Assembly: GCA_029973085.1 (NCBI GenBank)
Contig: JARKTN010000059.1
Coordinates: forward strand, 1-64,000
DNA length: 64,000 bases
Direction of reading: 5' to 3'
Source: JAHDQI01 sp022705405
GTDB lineage: Bacteria; Planctomycetota; Phycisphaerae; Sedimentisphaerales; Anaerohalosphaeraceae
Made by a program: the position numbers and the translations under genes. This document shows positions 35,301-46,780 of this stretch, piece by piece; the stretch's first letter is position 1, and each line of letters opens with the position of its first letter. The notes beneath the pieces are model-generated. The model made no database searches, was not told the origin of the DNA, and was given only the letters and a program-made list of their open reading frames with translations.

Positions 35301-37206
35301 CCATCACGCCAAAGCTCATCCCCGCCAGCGTGGCCTGCTTAAAGCCCAGATCTTTGATGTCATCCAGCAGATGAATTGTCGCCCGGCATCCGGACAGTTC
35401 ATAACAGTCTGCGATCACCCGACCCAGAAGTTTTTTATCCATGGTCATATTATAGAACGGCAACTGCTCGGGCAGCACATCGTTAAACAGGCAGCGGCCG
35501 GGCGTGGTTTCGATAATCGGCCCTTTTTCTTCGCCGCGTTCGCCTATGATCTTTTTGTCATTGGGCAGCGACACCTTGACCCGGGCATGGATATTCACGA
35601 CGCCCAAATCCATCGCTGTAATCGCCTCGGCGACATCGCGAAAGCACATGCCCTGCCCTTTTTGATCCTCCGCCATATGCGTGATATAGAAGTTGCCCAG
35701 CACGATGTCCTGCGAGGGACCCAGCATCGGCGAACCGTTGGCCGGCGAGAAAATATTGTTGGTCGCCAGAATCAGGGTGTGCGCCTCAACCTGCGCTTCA
35801 ACGCTCAGCGGAAGGTGCACTGCCATCTGGTCGCCGTCAAAGTCTGCGTTAAAGCCCCCGCAAACCAGCGGGTGCAGCATAATCGCATTGCCTTCCACCA
35901 GAACCGGCTCAAACGCCTGAATGCCCATTCGGTGCAGCGTAGGAGCGCGATTCAGAAGAACCGGATGCTGGTAAATGACCTCTTCCAGAATATCCCAAAC
36001 CTGATCATCCCGCCGTTCGAGCATCCGTTTGGCGCTTTTGATCGTATCGGCCAGGCCCCGGTTCTTCAGTTTGCGTATGATAAACGGCTGGTAGAGTTCC
36101 AGCGCAATCTTTTTAGGAAGCCCGCACTGGTATAACTTCAAGTGCGGCCCAACCACAATCACCGATCGCGCTGAGTAGTCCACTCGCTTGCCCAGCAGGT
36201 TTTCACGGAATCGACCCTGCTTGCCCTTAATCATATCCGTCAGACTCTTCAGCGGCCGATTGTTGCTGCCCAAGACCGGCCGGCGGCACCGCCCGTTGTC
36301 CAGCAGCGAATCCACCGCCTGCTGAAGCATCCGTTTTTCATTGCGGATAATCACTTCCGGCGCGTTCAGATCGATCAGTTTTTTCAGACGGTTGTTCCGA
36401 TTGATGATGCGGCGATACAGATCGTTCAGGTCGCTGGTGGCAAAGTTTCCGCTTTCCAGCATCACCAGCGGCCGAAGATCCGGCGGAATCACCGGCGTAA
36501 CCTCCAGCACCATCCACTCCGGTTTGTTCTCGCTGGCCCGAATCGCGTTGACCAGTTTGAGCCGTTTGGACAGATCTTTGATCTTCTGCTTGCTGTTGGT
36601 ATCGTTAATGGCAGCGCGCAGCTCTGTGCTCAGCGCCATCAAATCGATTTTGCTCAGCAGTTCTTTGATTGCCTCGGCTCCCATCGCCGCCCGGAAACAG
36701 TTGCCGTATTTGCCCAGGACATCGCGGTATTCGTCTTCCGACAGCAGTTGTTTGACCTTGAGAGGGCTTTGGCCCGCATCGGTCACCACGTAATCCTGAA
36801 AATAAACGATTTTTTCTATATCCGAGGTCTTCATCCCCAGCAGCGTGCTCAGCCGGCTGGGCATGGCCTTGAAAAACCAGATATGCACCACCGGAGCCGC
36901 CAGGTTGATATGCCCCATCCGTTTGCGGCGGACTCGGCTGTGGGTCACCTTGACCCCGCACCGGTCGCAGATGATCCCCTTGAACTTGGTTCCCTTGTAT
37001 TTTCCGCAGGCGCATTCCCAGTCCCGTTCCGGACCAAAAATCCGTTCACAAAACAGACCGTCTTTCTCCGGACGATACGTTCGGTAGTTGATCGTTTCCG
37101 GTTTGCGAACCTCGCCGAACGACCAGCTCCGAATATCATTGGGGCTGGCCAGCGTAATTTTCACTGAACCGTAATCATTTATCCGATCATAAATTGTTTC
37201 TGCCAT
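32392..37206 (-). CDS. rpoC: RNA polymerase beta' subunit with a large insertion
   Basis: Catalytic subunit of RNA polymerase. 1604 residues against 1407 in E. coli. Zinc ribbon CACGKYKGTKFKGIICDRCG, active site NADFDGDQMAVH, bridge helix HSGARGSVDQIQQLAGMRALM and trigger-loop region TFHTGGIAAVS are all intact. Between the secondary-channel rim helix (ERYNQVIDAW..MKNDER) and YLNPIWVMRHSGARGS an extra segment of about 187 residues is inserted (residues about 699-885, positions 34552-35112); relatives I know have about ten residues there. The inserted DNA is visibly AT-richer than its flanks. The frame is open throughout, so this is an insertion, not a break. Confidence 0.97.
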   Translation of the reverse strand: MAETIYDRINDYGSVKITLASPNDIRSWSFGEVRKPETINYRTYRPEKDGLFCERIFGPERDWECACGKYKGTKFKGIICDRCGVKVTHSRVRRKRMGHINLAAPVVHIWFFKAMPSRLSTLLGMKTSDIEKIVYFQDYVVTDAGQSPLKVKQLLSEDEYRDVLGKYGNCFRAAMGAEAIKELLSKIDLMALSTELRAAINDTNSKQKIKDLSKRLKLVNAIRASENKPEWMVLEVTPVIPPDLRPLVMLESGNFATSDLNDLYRRIINRNNRLKKLIDLNAPEVIIRNEKRMLQQAVDSLLDNGRCRRPVLGSNNRPLKSLTDMIKGKQGRFRENLLGKRVDYSARSVIVVGPHLKLYQCGLPKKIALELYQPFIIRKLKNRGLADTIKSAKRMLERRDDQVWDILEEVIYQHPVLLNRAPTLHRMGIQAFEPVLVEGNAIMLHPLVCGGFNADFDGDQMAVHLPLSVEAQVEAHTLILATNNIFSPANGSPMLGPSQDIVLGNFYITHMAEDQKGQGMCFRDVAEAITAMDLGVVNIHARVKVSLPNDKKIIGERGEEKGPIIETTPGRCLFNDVLPEQLPFYNMTMDKKLLGRVIADCYELSGCRATIHLLDDIKDLGFKQATLAGMSFGVMDIRIPPEKPAIIDMTQKRVDKVMKHFSAGALTEGERYNQVIDAWTHARVAVTNAMMNAMKNDEREQEITAEIGQNVEFLAVVSQLEDAEIKEAARFVNAAVEKHFTLNDALEVVKERILVEYPDSSSYPLPKLNQQLPGKLVRRKEFENNPKAKSEEIKSKWQNAPKSLKGFFSEIVGSINNENKWRQADRVEEAPEKPGIILFREKKNKKIVFVGHAGERQRKGLRGSLHFQGRGSKRVCSFRDSVERAYLNPIWVMRHSGARGSVDQIQQLAGMRALMAKPSGEIIETPIKSNFREGLNVLEYFSSTHGARKGLADTALKTADSGYLTRKLADVAQNVIISEQDCGTLQGITKSTVYKGEAVDVPLKQLIIGSTARDNIRNPITDEMIVHENEVITPEAAGKIEQLGLEVIRVRSPLTCESHTGVCAKCYGWDLSLGQLAEEGLAVGIIAAQSIGEPGTQLTMRTFHTGGIAAVSLLETDQKAPREGTVKYLELNAVTTEIEGQQVQIALKRSGELLLVDDKDRELERFKVPYGGMILVEEGRKVKKGERLFSWDPHRVPILAEINGLVRLVDVIEGETMRIEVERKGQTGKPVIIEHKGDKHPQVIIENRDGKILDVHYLSAKARIEVVEGQEVTAGALLARLPRSSGGTQDITGGLPRVTEIFEARKPKEPAAMAEISGTIELLSDKRRGKTTIIIRNESGMEKEHHVPRDRNLNYHAGDKVEAGDALTDGPLVPHDILRIKGEEALQRYLLREIQNVYRAQSVTISDKHIEIIISQMMNKVEIESVGDSGLLPGEVIDKTEFRRINAELGKSLRIVDKGDTDLQEGQLISKEALEAANEKVEMLGGIPAKGKKPRPATANTLLLGITKASLQSESFISAASFQETTKVLTEASLAGKVDHLRGLKENVILGHLIPAGTAFRRHLELRIKHLAEPPIPKHLEELREAREAEAAADKAARAALGRE

Positions 37207-37278
37207 AATAGGACCCGCTCCGTATAGTGTCCTGAATTTTTTTCATCCGCCGGAGGTATCGATACCGGATAGTCTCCG

Positions 37279-41034
<3,756 letters not shown>

Positions 41035-41291
41035 TCGATCTGTCTCCGTTTTACTTTGAAAACCGCGATTCTTCTCCCGGTTTCTTGTCGGGCTTTCCGA
41101 CTCGGACAGCCGCTGGCCGCCGCATCGGAATCCCGCGATTTATTTCGCCCTCAGGAAATTCGAGCGATGAAAAAAACGTTCGCCCGCTGAAATCTGACGG
41201 CTTGTATTTTCAGAGAACTGGCCGGACCGGAATCCTCCGGCCTCCGCCTCCAGGCCCTTTTCGGCAGACCTGAGGCGGATGCCTGCAGATA

Positions 41292-41696
41292 TTACTGGAT
41301 CTCGACGGTTGCCCCGGCGGCTTCCAGCTGTTTTCGGACCGCTTCGGCTTCGTCCTTGCCGACATTTTCCTTGATGGGCTTGGGAACTCCGTCCACCAGA
41401 TCCTTGGCTTCCTTCAGTCCCAGTCCGGTCAGGGCGCGTACTTCTTTGATGACCTGGATCTTCTGATCGCCAAAGGCCTTGAGAATGACCGTAAAACTGG
41501 TCTTTTCTTCGGCGGCAGGGGCTCCGGCGCCTGCGGCCGGACCGACTGCCATCACGACTCCGCCGGCTGCCGGCTCGATTCCGTGAACCTCTTTCAAATA
41601 GTCAGCCAGTTCCTTGGCCTGCAGCAGGGTCAATGCCACGATCTTGTCGCCCAGATCTTTAATTTCGCTGTTGAATGTTTTGGTTTCTTCTGACAT
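41292..41696 (-). CDS. rplL: 50S ribosomal protein bL12
   Basis: Stalk protein that recruits translational GTPases. 134 residues: N-terminal dimer helix pair, Ala/Gly-rich hinge (about 45-65), and C-terminal domain with FTVILKAFGDQKIQVIKEVRALTGLGLKEAK read in parts. The 257-base gap to rpoB has GC-rich hairpins and a T7 run near 41181 that could act as the partial terminator often found here. Confidence 0.97.
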   Translation of the reverse strand: MSEETKTFNSEIKDLGDKIVALTLLQAKELADYLKEVHGIEPAAGGVVMAVGPAAGAGAPAAEEKTSFTVILKAFGDQKIQVIKEVRALTGLGLKEAKDLVDGVPKPIKENVGKDEAEAVRKQLEAAGATVEIQ

Positions 41697-41808
41697 CGGA
41701 AAACTCCTATGGATTCTGTGTTTTGCAGTAGCCGAACTCCGCCGTTCGTTTAACCCCGATCAGGGACAGCCGCAAAACGCCTTTGATCTTGTTTGCTTTT
41801 CCAGCCGT

Positions 41809-42336
41809 TTAAGCCGCTTTTTCTTTCTTTTCGATCAGACTTTTCAAACAGCCGGCAATGACGCCGCCCGGGCCGGCCAGCGCGGAGGCGATTTTGGCTC
41901 CGGGGCTGAGGGCTAACTGGACCACCTGGCCCTGCAGTTCTCGTCGGCTGGGCATCTGGGCCAGCGACTTGGCTCCCGCCCCGTCCAGAAGCGTCCCATC
42001 CAGATAGGCTCCCCGGAACTGAATTGCCTGACACTTATTGGCCCATTCGTTCAATTCTTTGGCCACATCGACGACGCTGTCGCCGCCGTACGCCACAGTG
42101 CACGGACCGGTCAAAAACAGATCCTTGGCCGCCGGATGTCCGAGCAATTCCATCGCTCGACGCATCAGAGAATTTTTAACCATCGTCAGCTGGATCCCTT
42201 TTTCCAGCAGGGCGCCGCGCATCCGATTATTCTCAGTGCCCCCAAGTCCTGTAGTTTGGATGACGACAAACTCTTCGACCCCCGCGAATTGGCTTTCGTA
42301 TTCCTTCTGAACTAATCCTTTAATGTAATATGTCAT
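41809..42336 (-). CDS. rplJ: 50S ribosomal protein uL10
   Basis: Base of the stalk; binds bL12 dimers through its C-terminal helix. 175 residues. VVIQTTGLGGTENNRMRGALLEKG, the FLTGPCTVAYGG strand and the C-terminal GCLKSLIEKKEKAA helix are visible. Confidence 0.95.
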   Translation of the reverse strand: MTYYIKGLVQKEYESQFAGVEEFVVIQTTGLGGTENNRMRGALLEKGIQLTMVKNSLMRRAMELLGHPAAKDLFLTGPCTVAYGGDSVVDVAKELNEWANKCQAIQFRGAYLDGTLLDGAGAKSLAQMPSRRELQGQVVQLALSPGAKIASALAGPGGVIAGCLKSLIEKKEKAA

Positions 42337-42386
42337 AATTTTTCCTCTATATTATTAGCTGGTCGTTGGGCCGATTTGGGTCCGGG

Positions 42387-43064
42387 TTAGAGAATCTCCA
42401 ACAGTACGCCGGGGCTCATGGTTGCGCTCAGGCATGCCTTTTTAATGTAGGTCCCCTTCATTGCCGAGGGACGCATCTTCTTGATATGCCCGATTAACGC
42501 GTCAATGTTCTCGATCAGTTTGGGCTCGTCAAAGCTGAGTTTGCCCACCACCGCATGAACATTGCCTCCGGCATCATTTCTAAATTCCACCTTTCCGGCC
42601 GCAAATTCTTTGACCGCCTGGGATACATCCGCAGTAACAGTACCATTCTTGGGCGAGGGCATCTTGCCCTGCGGTCCCAGGACCCGGCCCAGTTTGCCCA
42701 CTTTGCCCATCACCTTGGGGGCGGCAATAGCCACATCAAAATCCGTCCATCCGTCGCTGACCTTTTTAATCAGATCGTCGGCTCCGGCCTCAATGGCGCC
42801 GGCTGCCTTGGCCGCAGAGGCGTCGGATTCTTCGCAGAAGGCAATCACCCTGCGCGCCTTGCCGATCCCGTGAGGCAAACTGATCGCCCCGCGAACCGCC
42901 TGCTCGGCCTGCTTGGTATCGATTCCCAAGTGCAAGACTACTTCTACCGTCTGATCGAACTTGGTGGAACCAAAGGATTTGACTTTTTTGACCGCCTGAT
43001 CCAGAGGCAGCGCATTTTGGACTGCCTTCTTGCTTTCAGTTTGATAACGCTTGCTTCGTTTCAT
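42387..43064 (-). CDS. rplA: 50S ribosomal protein uL1
   Basis: L1-arm protein that guides exit of E-site tRNA. 225 residues from the ATG at 43064 (MKRSKRYQTESKKA), which has AGGAGA 5 bases upstream. Core: FDQTVEVVLHLGIDTKQAEQ, LPHGIGKARRVIAF, GRVLGPQGKMPSPKNGTVT. The frame extends upstream to 43124 but without family similarity. Confidence 0.96.
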   Translation of the reverse strand: MKRSKRYQTESKKAVQNALPLDQAVKKVKSFGSTKFDQTVEVVLHLGIDTKQAEQAVRGAISLPHGIGKARRVIAFCEESDASAAKAAGAIEAGADDLIKKVSDGWTDFDVAIAAPKVMGKVGKLGRVLGPQGKMPSPKNGTVTADVSQAVKEFAAGKVEFRNDAGGNVHAVVGKLSFDEPKLIENIDALIGHIKKMRPSAMKGTYIKKACLSATMSPGVLLEIL

Positions 43065-43191
43065 AAATCTCCTCGCGAAATTAAGTCTGATTTTCGCTCC
43101 CACTGCACGCCGTGGTCCGCACAAATTATTTACCTGTCATTCCCTCCCTGAGTAAAAAGCCGGATCCTTCCGGCCTGTCCGTATCTATGCA

Positions 43192-43617
43192 TCAGTCAAC
43201 TACATCAATGCCCATACTTCGGGCCGTACCTTCAATGATCTTGTCCGCCTGCTCCAGAGAAAAGGCGTTCAGATCCTTCATCTTGGTCTCCGCGATCTTG
43301 CGGATCTGCTTTCGGGTGACCTTCCCCATCTTTTCTTTATTCGGAACCCCGCTGCCTTTGGCCAGGCCGGCCTCCTGTTTCAGCAGAACCGCCGCCGGAG
43401 GACTTTTGACGATAAATTCAAAGCTGCGGTCGTTAAAGACCGTAATTTCCACCGGCACAATGGTCCCGTTGAATGCCTTGGTCCGCTCATTAAACTGAGA
43501 GACAAACTGCCCGATATTCACGCCGTGCTGACCCAGAGCAGGGCCAATCGGAGGGGCCGGAGTCGCCTGTCCGCCCGGGGCCTGCAGTTTGATAAATCCC
43601 TTGACTTCTTTTGCCAT
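43192..43617 (-). CDS. rplK: 50S ribosomal protein uL11
   Basis: GTPase-centre protein. 141 residues, standard length. GGQATPAPPIGPALGQHGVN, PPAAVLLKQEAGLAKGSG, and the C-terminal RNA-binding domain ending GTARSMGIDVVD. Confidence 0.98.
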   Translation of the reverse strand: MAKEVKGFIKLQAPGGQATPAPPIGPALGQHGVNIGQFVSQFNERTKAFNGTIVPVEITVFNDRSFEFIVKSPPAAVLLKQEAGLAKGSGVPNKEKMGKVTRKQIRKIAETKMKDLNAFSLEQADKIIEGTARSMGIDVVD

Positions 43618-43641
43618 AATGATGTTCGCTTTCCAGTCGTC

Positions 43642-44181
43642 TTATACTTTTTCAATCTGCCAGTATTCAATATCCAGCGGCGTGCTGCGCCCGAAGATCG
43701 TCACAATCACGCGAACCACGCCCCGCTCGCTGTCAATCGAGTCCACGGAGCCTTCAAAATTCTCAAACGCCCCCTCCCGAATTTTGACCAGATCGCCCTT
43801 TTCAAATTCCATTTTGATACTCGGCGTGTCCTCCGTCTTTTCCGCCTCCTTGAGCATCTTGGCCACATCCGTATCCCGCATCGGGGTAGGCACTCCTTCG
43901 GTCCCGATAAAATCCCCGACGCCCATCGTTTCCTTGATGATATACCACGCCTCATCCGGAATCCGGCCGTCTTCCTTGGGCTCCAGTTCCATAAACACAT
44001 ACCCCGGATAAAGCTTGCGCTTGTGCACCCGCTGCTTGCCCGCTCGGATCCGCTTGAGCTGCTCGGTCGGCACCAGGATCCGTCCTACGGACTGGACCCC
44101 TTCCACCCGCATCTTCCGCTCCAGGGCCTCGCGTACCTGCTCTTCCTTATTAGAAGCCACCCGCAGCACAAACCATTGCAT
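43642..44181 (-). CDS. nusG: Transcription elongation/antitermination factor NusG
   Basis: Clamp-binding elongation factor linking polymerase to Rho or the ribosome. 179 residues: NGN domain (MQWFVLRVASNKEEQV, LYPGYVFMELE) and a C-terminal KOW domain (FEKGDLVKIREGAFENFEG). Follows secE. Confidence 0.97.
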   Translation of the reverse strand: MQWFVLRVASNKEEQVREALERKMRVEGVQSVGRILVPTEQLKRIRAGKQRVHKRKLYPGYVFMELEPKEDGRIPDEAWYIIKETMGVGDFIGTEGVPTPMRDTDVAKMLKEAEKTEDTPSIKMEFEKGDLVKIREGAFENFEGSVDSIDSERGVVRVIVTIFGRSTPLDIEYWQIEKV

Positions 44182-44218
44182 CTATGATATCCTTTCAGGC
44201 CGTATGATGGATCCCGAA

Positions 44219-44605
44219 TTAATACAGACCGACAAGATTTCCGAAAATCCAGTTAAACAGCAGGTCAATTGCAGCCAGCCCCACCGCCATCAGAATCACC
44301 ACGCAGATTACCACGGTGGTTGAGACCCTGATTTCCCGACGGGTGGACCAACTGACCTTTTTAATCTCTCCTTCCGAAGCGATCAAAAAATCCGCCACAG
44401 AAGGTTTATTCATCAGCCAGAAAATCGCCCAGCTCAGTACAAGGCACACGCCTACAGGAATCAGAGTCTGAACCAATATGGACTGCTCCGCCAGATGCTG
44501 ATACAGCGCCACACAGCCGATCACAAGAATCACAAACAGACCCGCTCCGGACCCCAGACGGGTATGGGTTCCCTGCCCGCGCTTATATATTTTGTTCAAA
44601 CTCAT
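44219..44605 (-). CDS. secE: Preprotein translocase subunit SecE
   Basis: Essential partner of SecY. 128 residues, three membrane helices like the E. coli protein rather than one. The conserved amphipathic stretch before the last helix reads GEIKKVSWSTRREIRVSTTVV. Downstream of tRNA-Trp and before nusG, the classical order. Confidence 0.94.
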   Translation of the reverse strand: MSLNKIYKRGQGTHTRLGSGAGLFVILVIGCVALYQHLAEQSILVQTLIPVGVCLVLSWAIFWLMNKPSVADFLIASEGEIKKVSWSTRREIRVSTTVVICVVILMAVGLAAIDLLFNWIFGNLVGLY

Positions 44606-44672
44606 TCCGTTTCCTTATGCTGGTCGTTTTCGAGACTTCTGTTTCCCGCATACTTTCCTGCGGAGCACCCAA

Positions 44673-44745
44673 CAGGCCAGGAGGGATTTGAACCCCCAAC
44701 CTGCGGTTTTGGAGACCGCCGCTCTGCCAATTGAGCTACTGGCCT
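44673..44745 (-). tRNA. tRNA-Trp (CCA)
   Basis: 73 bases without encoded CCA, anticodon CCA. All four stems pair; discriminator G73 as usual for tRNA-Trp. It lies between rpmG and secE and is probably cut out of the tuf-rpmG-secE transcript. Confidence 0.97.
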
Positions 44746-44763
44746 TTCCCGACTTTCATCGGC

Positions 44764-44931
44764 TTATTTCCGACGGAGTTTGTGCAGCGTATGCTTGCGT
44801 TCCCGTTTGCAATACTTATTCAGTTCCAGTTTCGGAGTTCCTCCCTGTACATTGACTTCCGTCCGGTAGTTCCGGTCTCCGCACTCCTTGCATTCCAGCC
44901 ACACATATTCGCGTTTAATTGCCTTTGCCAT
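44764..44931 (-). CDS. rpmG: 50S ribosomal protein bL33
   Basis: 55 residues read directly from the minus strand: MAKAIKREYVWLECKECGD start, KYCKRERKHTLHK end. Cys13, Cys16 and Cys41 of the zinc site are present, while the fourth position is Glu44, a pattern also known in streptococcal bL33. Between tuf and tRNA-Trp. Confidence 0.95.
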   Translation of the reverse strand: MAKAIKREYVWLECKECGDRNYRTEVNVQGGTPKLELNKYCKRERKHTLHKLRRK

Positions 44932-45032
44932 AAAACCCTCATAAACGACACAATTCCCACCCCCTTAACCCGGCCGGGAAGGAATGAAACGATGCCGCGG
45001 AACGCGTCCGCGGCGTCTATTGATTCTTCATA

Positions 45033-46259
45033 TTATCCCAAAATCTTGGTCACAACCCCTGCGCCGACGGTACGGCCGCCTTCGCGGATCGCAAACCGAA
45101 GACCGTCTTCCATGGCGATCGGGGAGATAATTTCCACGCTCATTTCAATGTTATCGCCTGGCATGCACATCTCAACCGGCTTGCCTTCACGACTTTTGAT
45201 CTCCTTGATAGCGCCGGTTACATCTGTGGTTCGGAAGAAGAACTGGGGTCGATATCCGGCAAAAAACGGCGTATGACGGCCACCTTCTTCTTTGGTCAGC
45301 ACGTACACTTCCGCGTTGAACTGTGTGTGCGGCGTGATCGAACCGGGCTTGGCCAACACCTGGCCGCGTTCCAGTTCCTTCTTTTCCACGCCCCGCAGCA
45401 GCAGACCTACGTTATCGCCCGCCTGTCCCTCGTCCAGCGTCTTGTTGAACATTTCCACGCCGGTCACTGTTGTCTTGCGGGTTTCTTTGGAAAGCCCGAT
45501 GATCTCCACTTCGTTGCCTACCTGCACAATGCCGCGTTCAATTCGTCCGGTTCCTACGGTCCCGCGTCCCTTGATGCTGAAAACGTCTTCCACCGGCATC
45601 AGGAACGGCTTGTCCACTTCACGCTGAGGAACGGGAATATATTCATCCATCACCTTCAAAAGTTCAAGAATCGGCTGGCAGGCCGGATCATCTATGGATT
45701 CAGCTCGCATGGCCGCGTTGGCGACTCCGCGAATGATCGGCGTGTCGTCGCCCGGGAAGTTGTACTTGTTTAACAGATCCCGAAGTTCCATCTCGACCAG
45801 GTCGATCAGTTCCGGATCGTCCACCAGATCCACTTTGTTCAGGAACACCACAATCTTGGGCACATTTACCTGGCGGGCCAGAAGAATGTGTTCACGCGTC
45901 TGCGGCATGGGGCCGTCGCTGGCTGAAACCACCAGAATCGCTCCATCCATCTGGGCGGCGCCGGTAATCATATTCTTGACATAGTCGGCGTGTCCCGGAC
46001 AGTCCACATGCGCATAGTGCCGCACTTCCGATTGATATTCCACATGGGCCGTGGCGATGGTCAAAATCTTTGTGTCGTCGCGACGTCCCTGAGATTCGGA
46101 GGCCTTGGCAATGTCATCATAAGATTTAAACTTTGACCACCCGCGAAGATCGGCAACCCGTGTGATCGCCGCTGTCAGCGTCGTTTTGCCATGGTCCACA
46201 TGTCCGATCGTTCCGACATTAATATGAGGTTTTGTACGTTCAAATACTGCCTTGGCCAT
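45033..46259 (-). CDS. tuf: Elongation factor Tu with divergent switch I
   Basis: Delivers aminoacyl-tRNA. 408 residues. G1 GHVDHGKTTL, G3 DCPGHADY, G4 NKVDLVDD intact. Switch I differs from the common APEERARGITINTAHVEY: here residues 53-75 read ASESQGRRDDTKILTIATAH plus VEY, with four extra residues and Ile in place of the Gly, while the Thr that binds Mg (Thr67) remains. I recall the same kind of switch I (RDATKTVTIA) in planctomycete EF-Tu. Only tuf copy in the window; first protein gene of the supercluster. Confidence 0.98.
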   Translation of the reverse strand: MAKAVFERTKPHINVGTIGHVDHGKTTLTAAITRVADLRGWSKFKSYDDIAKASESQGRRDDTKILTIATAHVEYQSEVRHYAHVDCPGHADYVKNMITGAAQMDGAILVVSASDGPMPQTREHILLARQVNVPKIVVFLNKVDLVDDPELIDLVEMELRDLLNKYNFPGDDTPIIRGVANAAMRAESIDDPACQPILELLKVMDEYIPVPQREVDKPFLMPVEDVFSIKGRGTVGTGRIERGIVQVGNEVEIIGLSKETRKTTVTGVEMFNKTLDEGQAGDNVGLLLRGVEKKELERGQVLAKPGSITPHTQFNAEVYVLTKEEGGRHTPFFAGYRPQFFFRTTDVTGAIKEIKSREGKPVEMCMPGDNIEMSVEIISPIAMEDGLRFAIREGGRTVGAGVVTKILG

Positions 46260-46434
46260 GTCTTGTCTCCTGTTCTTCCAAGTCTTCTTTCCTGCTTAAG
46301 GTAGGAAATTTTTTATCGTTTTTTCCTGTTAATAAATCCTATTTTCTCCGACCCCGCAATTGCGCTGGCTGCCGTTGACTTTTGTCCGTCCATCGTCTTT
46401 TGCAGCAACCCCGCAGGGCCCCGTCTCATTACTC

Positions 46435-46507
46435 AGCTGCTGATGGGATTTGAACCCATGACCTCGTCCTTACCAAGTACGCGCTATACCAGCTGAGCTA
46501 CAGCAGC
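46435..46507 (-). tRNA. tRNA-Thr (GGT)
   Basis: 73 bases, anticodon GGT, no encoded CCA. Acceptor (GCTGCTG/CAGCAGC) and T stems pair fully. The D stem has a C13-T22 mismatch and the anticodon stem an A30-G40 mismatch, so it is weaker than usual. It begins the tuf cluster. Confidence 0.9.
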
Positions 46508-46780
46508 GAAAAAAACTTTTTTAAACTGCCCTATGCGGTTGAATCAACAGAAAACACCATATCCCACCTGGCTCGTTTTTTTAACGATACCAACTGTTGA
46601 TCAAATGAACATAGGGATTCCCTATACCACATCGTAATGCGAAACGAAGAGTATAATAAGAGAATAAACCAAGAGCAAATACAAAAAATTAAAAAATACA
46701 AATTTTTATATAGATATACTGGATCTGTATTTATTGATACGGGTAATTTATTCCTGTGATTTGGCCTTTACTACAAATTC
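46508..46780. other. AT-rich gap upstream of tRNA-Thr/tuf
   Basis: Expected to hold the promoter of the tuf-rpoBC supercluster. A weak minus-strand candidate is TTGATT, 16 bases, TTTAAA, roughly 46519-46546. Nothing else seen. Confidence 0.3.

Noticed and set aside
33439..36135. An 898-codon open frame on the plus strand opposite rpoC
   Set aside because: Same reason; rpoC motifs are all on the minus strand.
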